Below, piece after piece: positions 22,259 through 30,871 of a stretch of DNA of 31,884 nucleotides (the first letter of the stretch is position 1; each line of letters starts with the position of its first letter). Position numbers and translations under genes: made by a program. Source of the stretch: Polaribacter sp. (GTDB lineage: Bacteria > Bacteroidota > Bacteroidia > Flavobacteriales > Flavobacteriaceae). Location: positions 1 through 31,884 of the forward strand of contig JANQTK010000349.1 in assembly GCA_030731695.1 (NCBI GenBank), written 5' to 3'. The notes under the pieces were generated by a model. That model was not told where the DNA came from, ran no database searches, and was given only the letters and a program-made list of their open reading frames with translations.

Positions 22259-25009
22259 TTAAAATAATTTAGTTTGGTTTTCATCATCAATTCTCTTTTG
22301 CTCAGCTTTCTTTTTAGCTATTGATTTTTGAAGCGCAATAGTAGCTTTTTCTTCAGCAGAAAGTTCTTGTTCAATTGGCAATACAACTTCTATCTCATCA
22401 ATTTCTAAAGGTAAAATATCTTCAATCACTTCCTCATCCACAACATCAACATCTTCAATAGTTTCTTCTTCGGGTTCTTCAAAAGGTAGGGATTCCAATA
22501 AATTAACTTGTTTTATTTTTTCCGCAGTTAACTGATTTCCAAGCGCTTTAATTCCCTTTATTGCAATAAACTCCTCTAAATTTACTTTTAAATTTTCCAA
22601 ATTTCTTTTAGAGAAAATTACTTCAGCAATGGGTCTGTAATCTGTTGCAACGATTTCTAATTGCGATTTTGGATGATCCGAAATAAACAATTCTTCCTTT
22701 TCAGTAGTTTCAATCAAAAAGCGTTTTACATAATAACGCTCTTTATCTCCATCAAAATAAATGGCAGAAATCGGTTTATTAGGTTTCCATTTTTCTAAGA
22801 CAATCATATCGTCTTCAAAATGCATTGCCAAATCAGGTTTTACAGCTTTAATTTTTCCATGTTGCGAAATAATTAACAACTTGTCTTCTGCTTTAAACTC
22901 TCCTAACAATTCGCCTCTTTCATCAACATTTAAACGTTGTACGGTATCATCAAACCAAATTTTACGAGGTTTTAAGGTAGAAACTCCCTCTGATTTAAAA
23001 TCGATGCTTTTAATAGCATATTTGGTCAACGTATTTCCACGAACATCTCGACCTTTAATGGCTAAATCTGCAAAATCTATGTCCCATTTTAGTTTTTTAA
23101 TGCTTCCAACAGAACGCAAATTGATGGTAACTACTTCAGCTTCACCATTAGGATTTGCCGAAAAATAATGCACTTCAGAGCCTTTATTTCCATTTGTTAA
23201 ATCATACTCTTTATCACGGGTAATTCCTGTAACCGTAAAGCGTTTCATGTAACTTGGCCCTTTTGCACCATCTCTATAAATGTAATTGAAAACGGTCCTT
23301 TTATCTTTCTTTTTGAAAACAGCAATATGAATAATGTCTTTGCCAACAAAGGTTTTTGCATCGACTTTTGTCACCATCATTTTACCATCTTTTCTAAAAA
23401 TAATGACATCATCAATATCAGAACAATCCGTAACAAATTCATCTTTTTTCAATGAAGTTCCAATAAAGCCTTCTGCTCTATTTACGTATAATTTGGCATT
23501 GTTCATGGCTACTTTTGTAGCTTCAATATCATCAAATATTCTAATTTCGGTTTTACGTTCTTTTCCTTTTCCGTATTTGTCTTTCAGATTTTTAAAATAG
23601 TCAATGGCATACTCAATCAAATTGTTTAAATGAAGCTTTACTCCTTCTATTTTTTCTTCTAAACTTTCAATAAATTGCTTGGCTTTATCGATATCAAATT
23701 TGGATATTTTTTTAATTTTGATTTCAGTCAAACGCTCAATATCTTCCACTGAAATTGGTCTTTTTAAATGCGCAATATGAGGTTTTAATCCTTCATCTAT
23801 AGCTTTGATAACACCTTCCCAAGTTTCCTCTTCTTCAATATCTCTATAAATTCTATTTTCGATAAAAATTCGTTCTAAAGAAGCAAAATGCCATTGTTCT
23901 TCCAGTTCATTTAACTGAATTTCCAATTCTAATTTCAACAACTGAACTGTATTGTCTGTGGAATGTTTGAGCATTTGAGTTACACCACCAAACAAAGGTT
24001 TGTTATCGTCAATTATGCAACACAAAGGCGAAATTGAGTTTTCGCAATTGGTAAAAGCAAAAAGTGCATCAATAGTTTTATCTGGCGAAACGTTTGGTGG
24101 TAAATGAATTACAATTTCTACTTCTGCAGCAGTATTATCTTCAATTTTTTTGATTTTAATAGTTCCTTTTTCATTGGCTTTGATAATACTTTCTATTAAT
24201 GTTGTGGTTGTAGTGCCAAAAGGAATTTCAGTAATCACCAATGTTTTTTTGTCAAACTGAGAGATTTTTGCACGAACACGCACTTTTCCTCCACGTTTTC
24301 CATCATTATAATGTGTGAAATCTGCAATTCCACCCGTTAAAAAATCGGGTAAAATGGTAAAAGGCTTGCATTTTAAATATTTGATTGAGGCATCAATAAG
24401 TTCATTAAAATTATGAGGTAAAATTTTGGTTGACAAACCAACAGCAATGCCTTCAGCACCTTGTGCTAATAACAATGGGAATTTTACAGGCAGATTTACA
24501 GGCTCTTTTTTTCGACCATCATAGGAAGATTGCCATTTGGTCGTTTTTGGGTTGAAAACAACCTCCAGAGCAAATTTTGACAACCGTGCTTCAATATACC
24601 TTGATGCAGCTGCTCTGTCTCCTGTGAGAATATTTCCCCAGTTTCCTTGCATGTCAATGAGCAATTCTTTTTGCCCAATTTGCACCATGGCATCCGCAAT
24701 AGAAGCATCTCCATGAGGATGATATTGCATGGTATGTCCAACAATATTGGCAACTTTGTTGTAACGACCATCATCCAAATCTTTCATAGAATGCATGATT
24801 CTTCTTTGAACAGGTTTTAAACCATCCATCAAAGCAGGTACAGCTCTTTCTAAAATTACATACGAAGCATAATCCAAAAACCATTCTTTGTACATTCCTG
24901 TAACCTTGGTAATGGTTTCTTCATTTGTAGAATCTCCTTGAAAAGCATCTGATTTTGCAGGCTCTTCATGATTATTTACTGCTTCTTGTTCGTTTATTTC
25001 TTCACTCAT
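22259..25009 (-). CDS. parC: DNA topoisomerase IV subunit A
   Basis: This 916-residue breakage-reunion subunit of topoisomerase IV decatenates daughter chromosomes. The catalytic tyrosine is Tyr138 in AAASRYIEARLSKF. The helix 4 region is HPHGDASIADAMVQ (97-110), where Ala102 stands at the E. coli Ser80 position and Asp106 at Glu84. The coiled-coil tower and degenerate C-terminal propeller follow, with no GyrA box. An acidic segment (about 850-885) and a Lys/Gln-rich end complete it. ParC rather than GyrA is indicated by the absent GyrA box and by the adjacent parE in the same transcription unit. Confidence 0.92.
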   Translation of the reverse strand: MSEEINEQEAVNNHEEPAKSDAFQGDSTNEETITKVTGMYKEWFLDYASYVILERAVPALMDGLKPVQRRIMHSMKDLDDGRYNKVANIVGHTMQYHPHGDASIADAMVQIGQKELLIDMQGNWGNILTGDRAAASRYIEARLSKFALEVVFNPKTTKWQSSYDGRKKEPVNLPVKFPLLLAQGAEGIAVGLSTKILPHNFNELIDASIKYLKCKPFTILPDFLTGGIADFTHYNDGKRGGKVRVRAKISQFDKKTLVITEIPFGTTTTTLIESIIKANEKGTIKIKKIEDNTAAEVEIVIHLPPNVSPDKTIDALFAFTNCENSISPLCCIIDDNKPLFGGVTQMLKHSTDNTVQLLKLELEIQLNELEEQWHFASLERIFIENRIYRDIEEEETWEGVIKAIDEGLKPHIAHLKRPISVEDIERLTEIKIKKISKFDIDKAKQFIESLEEKIEGVKLHLNNLIEYAIDYFKNLKDKYGKGKERKTEIRIFDDIEATKVAMNNAKLYVNRAEGFIGTSLKKDEFVTDCSDIDDVIIFRKDGKMMVTKVDAKTFVGKDIIHIAVFKKKDKRTVFNYIYRDGAKGPSYMKRFTVTGITRDKEYDLTNGNKGSEVHYFSANPNGEAEVVTINLRSVGSIKKLKWDIDFADLAIKGRDVRGNTLTKYAIKSIDFKSEGVSTLKPRKIWFDDTVQRLNVDERGELLGEFKAEDKLLIISQHGKIKAVKPDLAMHFEDDMIVLEKWKPNKPISAIYFDGDKERYYVKRFLIETTEKEELFISDHPKSQLEIVATDYRPIAEVIFSKRNLENLKVNLEEFIAIKGIKALGNQLTAEKIKQVNLLESLPFEEPEEETIEDVDVVDEEVIEDILPLEIDEIEVVLPIEQELSAEEKATIALQKSIAKKKAEQKRIDDENQTKLF

Positions 25010-25048
25010 TTAGACCCATTTTATTCCCCAAAAGAGGAAATTGGTTTG

Positions 25049-25240
25049 TTACTTTTTTTTAATATTTTTTTTTATCATTTGCATTGAAAAAATCATCAAG
25101 GTCATTGATGTTACACCTAAATATGGTGACAAATTTTCCTTAAAAGACAAATCATTGTAATTGATTTGAGTGATCCAAAAAATTAAAATTATTAGAAAAA
25201 ATAACGTTAATACATTAAAAATTATTTGTGAATTTTTCAT
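25049..25240 (-). CDS. Small membrane protein between parE and parC
   Basis: This 63-residue protein has two predicted transmembrane helices (about 6-24 and 39-55), a short polar loop between them and a strongly basic tail (KKNIKKK), so both ends are probably cytoplasmic. The gaps are 26 bases to parE upstream and 39 to parC downstream, so it lies within the operon. There are no motifs and no known function. Its composition and position make it a likely real gene rather than a chance ORF, but it is short. Confidence 0.6.
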   Translation of the reverse strand: MKNSQIIFNVLTLFFLIILIFWITQINYNDLSFKENLSPYLGVTSMTLMIFSMQMIKKNIKKK

Positions 25241-25266
25241 ATTTCTTTTTTAAAAACATATAAAAT

Positions 25267-27123
25267 TTAATTCTCCTCAACAATATCCAATTCAACTTTT
25301 AAGTTTTCTATGATAAATTTTTGTCTGTCAGGCGTATTTTTTCCCATATAAAACTCCAACATTTGCTCTATTGACATTTCTTTATCTAGCATTACAGGGT
25401 CTAAACGAATGTCATCACCAATAAAATGCACAAATTCATTAGGTGAAATTTCTCCCAAACCTTTGAATCGAGTAATCTCTGCTTTTCCTCTCAACTTTTG
25501 AATTGCTGCTTGTTTTTCCTCTTCTGAATAACAATAAATCGTTTCTTTTTTATCACGAACTCTAAAAAGTGGCGTTTCTAAAATGTACAAATGACCTTCT
25601 TTTATCAACTCTGGAAAAAACTGCAAGAAAAAAGTAATCAATAGCAAGCGAATGTGCATCCCATCTACATCAGCATCAGTAGCGATTACAATGTTGTTGT
25701 AACGCAAATCTTCCAATCCATCTTCTATATTTAAAGCTGCTTGTAATAGGTTAAATTCTTCATTTTCATACACTATTTTTTTACTCAATCCATAGGAATT
25801 TAATGGCTTTCCTTTTAAACTAAAAACGGCTTGAGTATTCACATTTCTTGATTTTGTGATAGAACCAGAAGCAGAATCTCCTTCAGTAATAAATAAGGTC
25901 GTTTCTAAATAATTTTCATGACGAATATCACTCAAATGCACTCTGCAATCTCGCAGTTTTTTGTTGTGTAAACTCGATTTTTTTGCACGATCTTTTGCCA
26001 ATTTTCTTATTCCTGCAAGCTCTTTTCGCTCTCTTTCTGCTTGCATTATTTTCTTTTGTAATTTATCAGCAACCTCAGGATTTTTATGCAAATAATTGTC
26101 TAATTGCGTTTTTAAAAAATCATTGATATAGGTTCTAACTGTGGGTAAATTACCACCCATGTCTGTTGAACCTAATTTCGTTTTTGTTTGACTTTCAAAA
26201 ACAGGTTCCATTACTTTGATGGCTATTGCAGAAATAATCGATTTACGAACATCAGAAGCTTCAAAATTCTTCCCATAAAATTCTTTAATCGTTTTTACAA
26301 TGGCTTCTCTAAATGCTGCTTGATGTGTACCTCCTTGAGTGGTATTTTGTCCATTTACAAAGGAGTGATATTCCTCTGAATACTGAGTTTTACTATGCGT
26401 AATGGCAACTTCAATATCTGGTCCTTTCAAATGAATTATTGGATACAACATGTCGTCTTTACTGTTATAATCTTCCAATAAATCTTTTAATCCGTTTTCA
26501 GAAAAATACTTTTCTCCATTGAAAATGATGGTTAAACCAGGATTTAAATACACATAATTTTTCAACATTTTGGATACATATTCATTTCTGAATTTGTACT
26601 TTTTGAAAATAATTTCATCCGGAATAAAAGAAACTTTGGTTCCTTTTCTGCGAGATGTTTCGTCTAATAATTCTTGATTTTGCAGGTTTCCTTTTGAAAA
26701 TTCAGCGGAGGCTGATTTTCCATCACGTGTAGATTCCACCTTAAAAAATGAAGAAAGTGCATTCACAGCTTTCGTTCCAACACCATTCAAGCCAACCGAT
26801 TTTTTAAAAGCTTTCGAATCATATTTTCCTCCAGTATTCATTTTGGAAACTACGTCTACTACTTTTCCTAAGGGAATTCCTCGTCCAAAATCGCGAACTG
26901 TTACTTTTTCTCCTTGAATAGAAACTTCGATGGATTTTCCTGAACCCATCACAAATTCATCAATAGAATTGTCAATAACTTCTTTTAATAAAATATAAAT
27001 TCCGTCATCAGCAGAAGAACCATCACCCAGCTTTCCAATATACATTCCTGGACGCATTCTAATATGCTCTTTCCAATCTAATGATCTAATATTATCTTCT
27101 GTATATTTTGTTTCTTGACTCAT
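25267..27123 (-). CDS. parE: DNA topoisomerase IV subunit B
   Basis: This 618-residue ATPase subunit of topoisomerase IV has a GHKL ATP-binding domain: the N-box EVIDNSIDE (48-56), DFGRGIP (78-84) and GLNGVGTKA (111-119). The transducer domain and TOPRIM region follow, with ITEGDSASGS (about 414-423) and the metal site DADVDGMHI. The C-terminus ends after the short ParE tail. It is the first gene of the parE, small membrane protein, parC, DUF2834 unit. The 27124-27245 upstream gap shows only a degenerate -7 (TATTTTAG) and an isolated DnaA-box-like TTATCAACA. Confidence 0.93.
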   Translation of the reverse strand: MSQETKYTEDNIRSLDWKEHIRMRPGMYIGKLGDGSSADDGIYILLKEVIDNSIDEFVMGSGKSIEVSIQGEKVTVRDFGRGIPLGKVVDVVSKMNTGGKYDSKAFKKSVGLNGVGTKAVNALSSFFKVESTRDGKSASAEFSKGNLQNQELLDETSRRKGTKVSFIPDEIIFKKYKFRNEYVSKMLKNYVYLNPGLTIIFNGEKYFSENGLKDLLEDYNSKDDMLYPIIHLKGPDIEVAITHSKTQYSEEYHSFVNGQNTTQGGTHQAAFREAIVKTIKEFYGKNFEASDVRKSIISAIAIKVMEPVFESQTKTKLGSTDMGGNLPTVRTYINDFLKTQLDNYLHKNPEVADKLQKKIMQAERERKELAGIRKLAKDRAKKSSLHNKKLRDCRVHLSDIRHENYLETTLFITEGDSASGSITKSRNVNTQAVFSLKGKPLNSYGLSKKIVYENEEFNLLQAALNIEDGLEDLRYNNIVIATDADVDGMHIRLLLITFFLQFFPELIKEGHLYILETPLFRVRDKKETIYCYSEEEKQAAIQKLRGKAEITRFKGLGEISPNEFVHFIGDDIRLDPVMLDKEMSIEQMLEFYMGKNTPDRQKFIIENLKVELDIVEEN

Positions 27124-27245
27124 GAAATCACGTTCGTTTTATCGGTTTGAAGTACTTGCTAAAATAGCATTTAACCCTTTAAAATAAAAAGGTTGCTATA
27201 ATTAGTTATCAACAGGATTTCAACGTTTAAAATTTGAGAAAAAAA

Positions 27246-27282
27246 TTGGTTTTCATCAAAATTTATCTTTGATGAAAACCAA
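27246..27282 (-). terminator. Terminator of the DUF2975-HTH operon
   Basis: TTGGTTTTCATCAAA (27246-27260) and TTTGATGAAAACCAA (27268-27282) form a perfect 15-bp stem with a 7-base loop. On the minus strand it is followed by T residues. It lies 14 bases after the HTH gene stop. Confidence 0.85.
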
Positions 27283-27296
27283 AAAAATATTTTTTT

Positions 27297-27506
27297 TTAG
27301 CTGTCTTGGGTAAATTCTAAAATATCACCTGGCTGACATTCTAATACTTTACAAATGGATTCTAAAGTACTAAAACGTATCGCTTTTGCTTTTCCTGTTT
27401 TTAAAATTGAAAGATTTGAAAGCGTTAATTCTACTTTTTCAGAAAGTTCGTTCAATGACATTTTACGCTTTGCCATCATCACATCAAGGTTTATTATTAT
27501 GGCCAT
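27297..27506 (-). CDS. YozG-like Cro/CI-family HTH regulator
   Basis: This 69-residue protein is essentially one Xre-type helix-turn-helix domain. Helices 2-3 are LNELSEKVELTLSNLSILKTGKAKAIRF, and the end is typical for the family: LESICKVLECQPGDILEF. This short HTH_26/YozG type is commonly found beside DUF2975 membrane proteins, as here (3-base gap). It has no effector domain, so the membrane partner may control it or it may be constitutive. It is probably autoregulatory: four phased 9-bp sites overlap the operon promoter (28083-28133). Confidence 0.9.
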   Translation of the reverse strand: MAIIINLDVMMAKRKMSLNELSEKVELTLSNLSILKTGKAKAIRFSTLESICKVLECQPGDILEFTQDS

Positions 27507-27509
27507 GGC

Positions 27510-28046
27510 TTAAACTGTTAAATCGTTTTCATGTTGTAATTCAATTCCTTTTTTAAAGATAATTGCAATGATATATATCACAGCCGACATCAAAATAAAA
27601 GCTTGGCTGTCTACCCAAAATTGATTTAACATTTGGGTATCAATTCCTTTATTTGTGATGTTTTTTCCTGCCTGTCTAGCAATGTAACTTACAAACCCAA
27701 TTGAAAAAGTAAAATAACTAATTTGAGAAATTTTTTCAGAAACAAACTCATTGAAAGGTTTTGATAAATCGAACTTGGTTACAAGTAATATAACCAAATA
27801 AAATAAATATGCTTTCAATAAAGAAACTACCAAAACGAAACTGAACATTCTAAAAAATACCCACTTACTGAGTTGATACATTTCTTGCAAATCTAATTTT
27901 TGATATAATTTCCCAACAATTTCTGGCTTGAAAATGCTGTAAACAAAATTAACAATCAAGGCTCCTGCTTCAATACACAAACCAACGAAGATTAACCAAG
28001 CAACAATTTTTACAATAATAAAGACGAAAGTATTTGTTTTTTTCAT
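27510..28046 (-). CDS. DUF2975 membrane protein
   Basis: This 178-residue protein has four predicted membrane helices (about 7-30, 62-85, 110-128 and 143-160), of the DUF2975 family usually paired with a YozG-type HTH regulator. The start chosen is ATG 28046 (MKKTNTFVFII). The frame extends nine codons upstream to a TTG at 28073, but that codon lies inside the -7 box, so it cannot be translated from this promoter. The predicted leader is about 18 bases. It is the first gene of a two-gene operon. The function is unknown; a membrane sensor or sequestering partner for the HTH protein is an inference. Confidence 0.85.
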   Translation of the reverse strand: MKKTNTFVFIIVKIVAWLIFVGLCIEAGALIVNFVYSIFKPEIVGKLYQKLDLQEMYQLSKWVFFRMFSFVLVVSLLKAYLFYLVILLVTKFDLSKPFNEFVSEKISQISYFTFSIGFVSYIARQAGKNITNKGIDTQMLNQFWVDSQAFILMSAVIYIIAIIFKKGIELQHENDLTV

Positions 28047-28070
28047 AAAAATGATTTTAAAATGATGGAG

Positions 28071-28099
28071 CAAATATAAAAATATTTATTGATAAACAA
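28071..28099 (-). promoter_or_regulatory. Promoter of the DUF2975-HTH operon
   Basis: On the minus strand TATATTTG (28071-28078) matches the -7 box, and a TTG (28097-28099) lies 18 bases upstream as -33. Both elements are at normal Bacteroidota spacing. The -33 TTG is the last three bases of one of the TATTTATTG sites. Confidence 0.65.
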
Positions 28100-28133
28100 T
28101 AAATATTCATTATTTATTGCAAATTATTTATTG
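28083..28133. promoter_or_regulatory. Four TATTTATTG sites at 14-bp phasing, probable operator
   Basis: The 9-bp word TATTTATTG occurs at 28083-28091, inverted at 28097-28105, and again at 28111-28119 and 28125-28133. Start positions are exactly 14 bp apart. The first two form a perfect inverted repeat with a 5-bp spacer that lies between the -7 and -33 boxes and covers the -33. The arrangement suits cooperative binding by the small HTH regulator encoded in the operon; this link is inferred. Confidence 0.65.
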
Positions 28134-28289
28134 TTATAAATTCATAAAAATAAACCTAGCCATTTCATTTTTTAAAAGACATATTATTTATTTGAAAGAC
28201 TATTCAATTAATTATACTTTTATAAAAATCACAATAAAATTCAATTTGTTTTATTTTTATACAAATCGTGCAAACTTTTACATTTTGGT

Positions 28290-28297
28290 TACTTTTG
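28290..28297 (+). promoter_or_regulatory. -7 box of lysA
   Basis: TACTTTTG matches TAnnTTTG. The predicted start near 28304 is about 14 bases before the GTG start codon at 28318. No -33 TTG at normal distance. Confidence 0.55.
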
Positions 28298-28317
28298 CAC
28301 TTTAAAAAATAAGAAAG

Positions 28318-29562
28318 GTGGAAAGCACACAACTTTTAGAATTGGCAAAAAAATATGGAAGTCCTTTGTATGTTTACGATACAGACAAAATTTCTTCTCA
28401 ATATAACAGATTAACAACTGCTTTTAGCGGGGTTAAAAACTTAAAACTGAATTATGCTGTAAAAGCACTTTCTAATATCAATATTTTACGTTTTTTCAAA
28501 GATTTAGGCGCTGGTTTAGATACAGTTTCTATACAAGAAGTACAATTGTCTTTGACAACTGGTATTGACCCAAAGAAAATTATTTACACTCCAAATGGCG
28601 TTTCGTTACAAGAAATTGAAGAAGTTGCCAAATTGGGTGTTCAAATTAATATTGACAATTTATCAATATTAGAAATTTTTGGTCAAAAACATCCTGAAAT
28701 TCCTGTTTGTGTGCGAATCAATCCACACATTATGGCTGGTGGAAATTCTAAAATTTCTGTAGGTCATATTGATTCAAAATTCGGAATTTCAATTCACCAA
28801 GTTCCTCATATCAAGCGTGTTGTAGAAAATACAAAAATGAATATCAACGGAATTCACATGCACACAGGTTCTGATATTTTAGATATTGATACCTTTTTAC
28901 GTGCAACTGATATTTTGTTTGATGTGGCTAAACAGTTTGATAATATTGACTTTATCGATTTTGGAAGCGGATTTAAAGTGCCTTACAAACCCAATGACAT
29001 TTCTACAGATATTGAACAATTAGGATTGCAATTAACAGAACGTTTCAATGAATTTTGTGCAGATTACGGAAAAGACATTACGTTAATGTTTGAGCCAGGA
29101 AAATTTTTAGTTTCAGAAGCGGGTTCGTTTTTAGCGAAAGTAAATGTGGTAAAACAAACTACTTCTACCGTTTTTGCACATGTTGATTCTGGTTTTAATC
29201 ATTTGGTTCGTCCAATGATGTATGATTCGTATCATCACATTACCAACATTTCAAATCCTGAAGGAAGAGACCGTTATTACTCGGTTGTAGGTTACATTTG
29301 TGAAACAGATACCTTTGCATCAAACAGACGCATTGCTGAGATTTCTGAAGAAGATGTGTTGTGTTTTCACAATGCAGGTGCGTATTGTTTTTCAATGGCA
29401 TCCAACTACAACTCACGTTATTTACCAGCTGAAGTAATGGTTGTTGATGGTAAAGATTATTTAATTAGAAAAAGACAAACGATTGAAGATATTTTACTAA
29501 ATCAAGAATTGGTAACGTTTCCAAAAATTACGAAAAACAAAAAAGAAGAAATCAACGCTTAA
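28318..29562 (+). CDS. lysA: Diaminopimelate decarboxylase
   Basis: This 414-residue PLP enzyme carries out the last step of lysine synthesis, decarboxylating meso-diaminopimelate. It has the alanine-racemase-like barrel with the PLP lysine at 49 (NYAVKALSN), HTGSD (182-186), the FGSGF phosphate-binding loop (215-219), EPG (259-261) and the catalytic Cys328 in YICETDTF from the C-terminal beta domain. The start is GTG; no ATG is near the conserved N-terminus (LLELAKKYGSPLYVYD) and the GTG fits the -7 box. It has its own hairpin terminator at 29588-29627. Confidence 0.96.
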   Translation: MESTQLLELAKKYGSPLYVYDTDKISSQYNRLTTAFSGVKNLKLNYAVKALSNINILRFFKDLGAGLDTVSIQEVQLSLTTGIDPKKIIYTPNGVSLQEIEEVAKLGVQINIDNLSILEIFGQKHPEIPVCVRINPHIMAGGNSKISVGHIDSKFGISIHQVPHIKRVVENTKMNINGIHMHTGSDILDIDTFLRATDILFDVAKQFDNIDFIDFGSGFKVPYKPNDISTDIEQLGLQLTERFNEFCADYGKDITLMFEPGKFLVSEAGSFLAKVNVVKQTTSTVFAHVDSGFNHLVRPMMYDSYHHITNISNPEGRDRYYSVVGYICETDTFASNRRIAEISEEDVLCFHNAGAYCFSMASNYNSRYLPAEVMVVDGKDYLIRKRQTIEDILLNQELVTFPKITKNKKEEINA

Positions 29563-29587
29563 AAGCTTCAAAAAAATAAATTATTTT

Positions 29588-29633
29588 AGCCATGAATTTC
29601 AGAATATCAATCTGTGAGTTCGTGGCTTTTTTA
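29588..29633 (+). terminator. lysA terminator
   Basis: AGCCATGAA (29588-29596) pairs with TTCGTGGCT (29619-29627) including one G-U pair, with an inner CAGA/TCTG helix, followed by six T. Confidence 0.8.
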
Positions 29634-29646
29634 AAACTTATAAATC

Positions 29647-30258
29647 ATGAAAATACTAGCAATAGGTAAAAATTACGTTAATAATTTAGAAGATAAAAAT
29701 GTTGGCAAAACAGGTAATCAAATTATTTTTTCTAAACCCGAATCAAGTTTAGCTTTTAATTGTGATGTTGAATATCCTAGCTTTACAAAAGAATTAATTT
29801 ATGAAATTGAGCTAGTTATTAAAATAGGAAAACAAGGAAAAAATATTCCTTTAAGTGAGGCAACTTCCTATATTTCTGAGATTGCAGCTGCGATTGATTA
29901 CACTGCAAAAGATGTTTTTAATGCGTCAAGAGAAAATAAAGGTCCTTGGGATTTATCAAAAGGATTTGATGGTGCTGCTCCTATTTCTAGTTTTAAACCT
30001 GTTTCTAATTTTCCTGATTTAGATAATATTAATTTCGATTTAAAAATTAATGGCGAACAAAAACAGGTTGGAAATACTGCTTTTATAATTTATAATTTTG
30101 CTGAAATTATTGCGTTTACCTCAAAATTTATGACCCTGAATCCTGGCGATTTAATCTTTACAGGAACTCCTGCAACTGGTGCTGGAGAAATCTTTAAAGG
30201 AGATCATTTAGTTGGTTCTATTGAAGGTGAAGTGATGTTCGATTTTAAAATGATTTAG
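29647..30258 (+). CDS. Fumarylacetoacetate hydrolase (FAH) family protein
   Basis: This 203-residue protein is the single FAH catalytic domain, as in FAHD1 and fumarylpyruvate hydrolases. Metal ligands are visible: Glu53 and Glu55 in YEIELVI and Asp84 in AAIDYTAKD. The catalytic-side KGFDGAAP and the end motif LNPGDLIFTGTPATG are present. Members cleave C-C bonds in 2-oxo acids or decarboxylate oxaloacetate; the substrate cannot be settled here, although oxaloacetate decarboxylase activity is plausible from similarity to FAHD1. It is followed 11 bases later by a GNAT gene, likely in one operon. Confidence 0.88.
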   Translation: MKILAIGKNYVNNLEDKNVGKTGNQIIFSKPESSLAFNCDVEYPSFTKELIYEIELVIKIGKQGKNIPLSEATSYISEIAAAIDYTAKDVFNASRENKGPWDLSKGFDGAAPISSFKPVSNFPDLDNINFDLKINGEQKQVGNTAFIIYNFAEIIAFTSKFMTLNPGDLIFTGTPATGAGEIFKGDHLVGSIEGEVMFDFKMI

Positions 30259-30269
30259 ATTTTTTTTTG

Positions 30270-30794
30270 ATGAAAATTCAACACGCAACCCTTTCTGACG
30301 TTCCAAAAATTATGGAAATTATTAACGATGCTAAAATCTATCTGGCATCATTAGGCATTGATCAATGGCAAAATGGCTATCCAAATGCCGAACAAATTGA
30401 AAATGATATCAACAATGCAGAAAGTTATGTAGTTTTAGATGATACAAGTACCATAATTGCTACGACCATGTTTACCACTCGTAAAGAACCCACTTACAAA
30501 ATTATTAAAGGAAATTGGTTAATTAATGAAAATGAGCAATACGGCGTTATCCACAGATTGGCAACTGGAAAAAACTACAGAAAAAATGGCATCGCTCAAG
30601 TTGTTTTTGAACATTTCCACGAGTATTTACAGCAACAAAATATCGAAAGTTTAAAGATTGATACTCATGAAGAAAACCTCGGAATGCAAACGTTGGTAAA
30701 AAAGTTAGGTTATGAATATTGTGGCATTATTTATACTAGTTATGGCGACAAACGTTTGGCTTTTGAGAAAGTAATTACGTTAAACTCAAACTAA
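30270..30794 (+). CDS. GNAT family N-acetyltransferase
   Basis: This 174-residue acetyl-CoA-dependent acyltransferase has the N-terminal helix pair (ATLSDVPKIMEIINDAK), the central strand IHRLATG and the acetyl-CoA pyrophosphate loop YRKNGIA (matching R/Q-x-x-G-x-G/A), then LKIDTHEENLGMQTLVKKLGYEYCG as in small-molecule or amino-terminal acetyltransferases. A TTG one codon upstream is in frame, but ATG 30270 is used. The substrate is not predictable. It is the second gene behind the FAH-family gene, and a strong terminator follows. Confidence 0.88.
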   Translation: MKIQHATLSDVPKIMEIINDAKIYLASLGIDQWQNGYPNAEQIENDINNAESYVVLDDTSTIIATTMFTTRKEPTYKIIKGNWLINENEQYGVIHRLATGKNYRKNGIAQVVFEHFHEYLQQQNIESLKIDTHEENLGMQTLVKKLGYEYCGIIYTSYGDKRLAFEKVITLNSN

Positions 30795-30820
30795 ACAACA
30801 TAAAATAAAAGTATCTTTAC

Positions 30821-30853
30821 ATCCTCATAAAATGCTTTATGAGGATTCTTTTT
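30821..30853 (+). terminator. Terminator of the FAH-GNAT unit
   Basis: ATCCTCATAAA (30821-30831) and TTTATGAGGAT (30836-30846) form a perfect 11-bp stem with an ATGC loop, followed by C and seven T. The tex promoter probably overlaps this region; a degenerate -7 (TATCTTTA, 30812-30819) precedes it. Confidence 0.85.
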
Positions 30854-30871
30854 TTAGTAACATTCAATAAA

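Noticed and set aside
27205..27213. DnaA-box-like TTATCAACA, with a second copy (inverted) near 9846
   Set aside because: Isolated single words in AT-rich gaps, without clustering, an AT-rich unwinding repeat or dnaA/dnaN nearby; not an origin.
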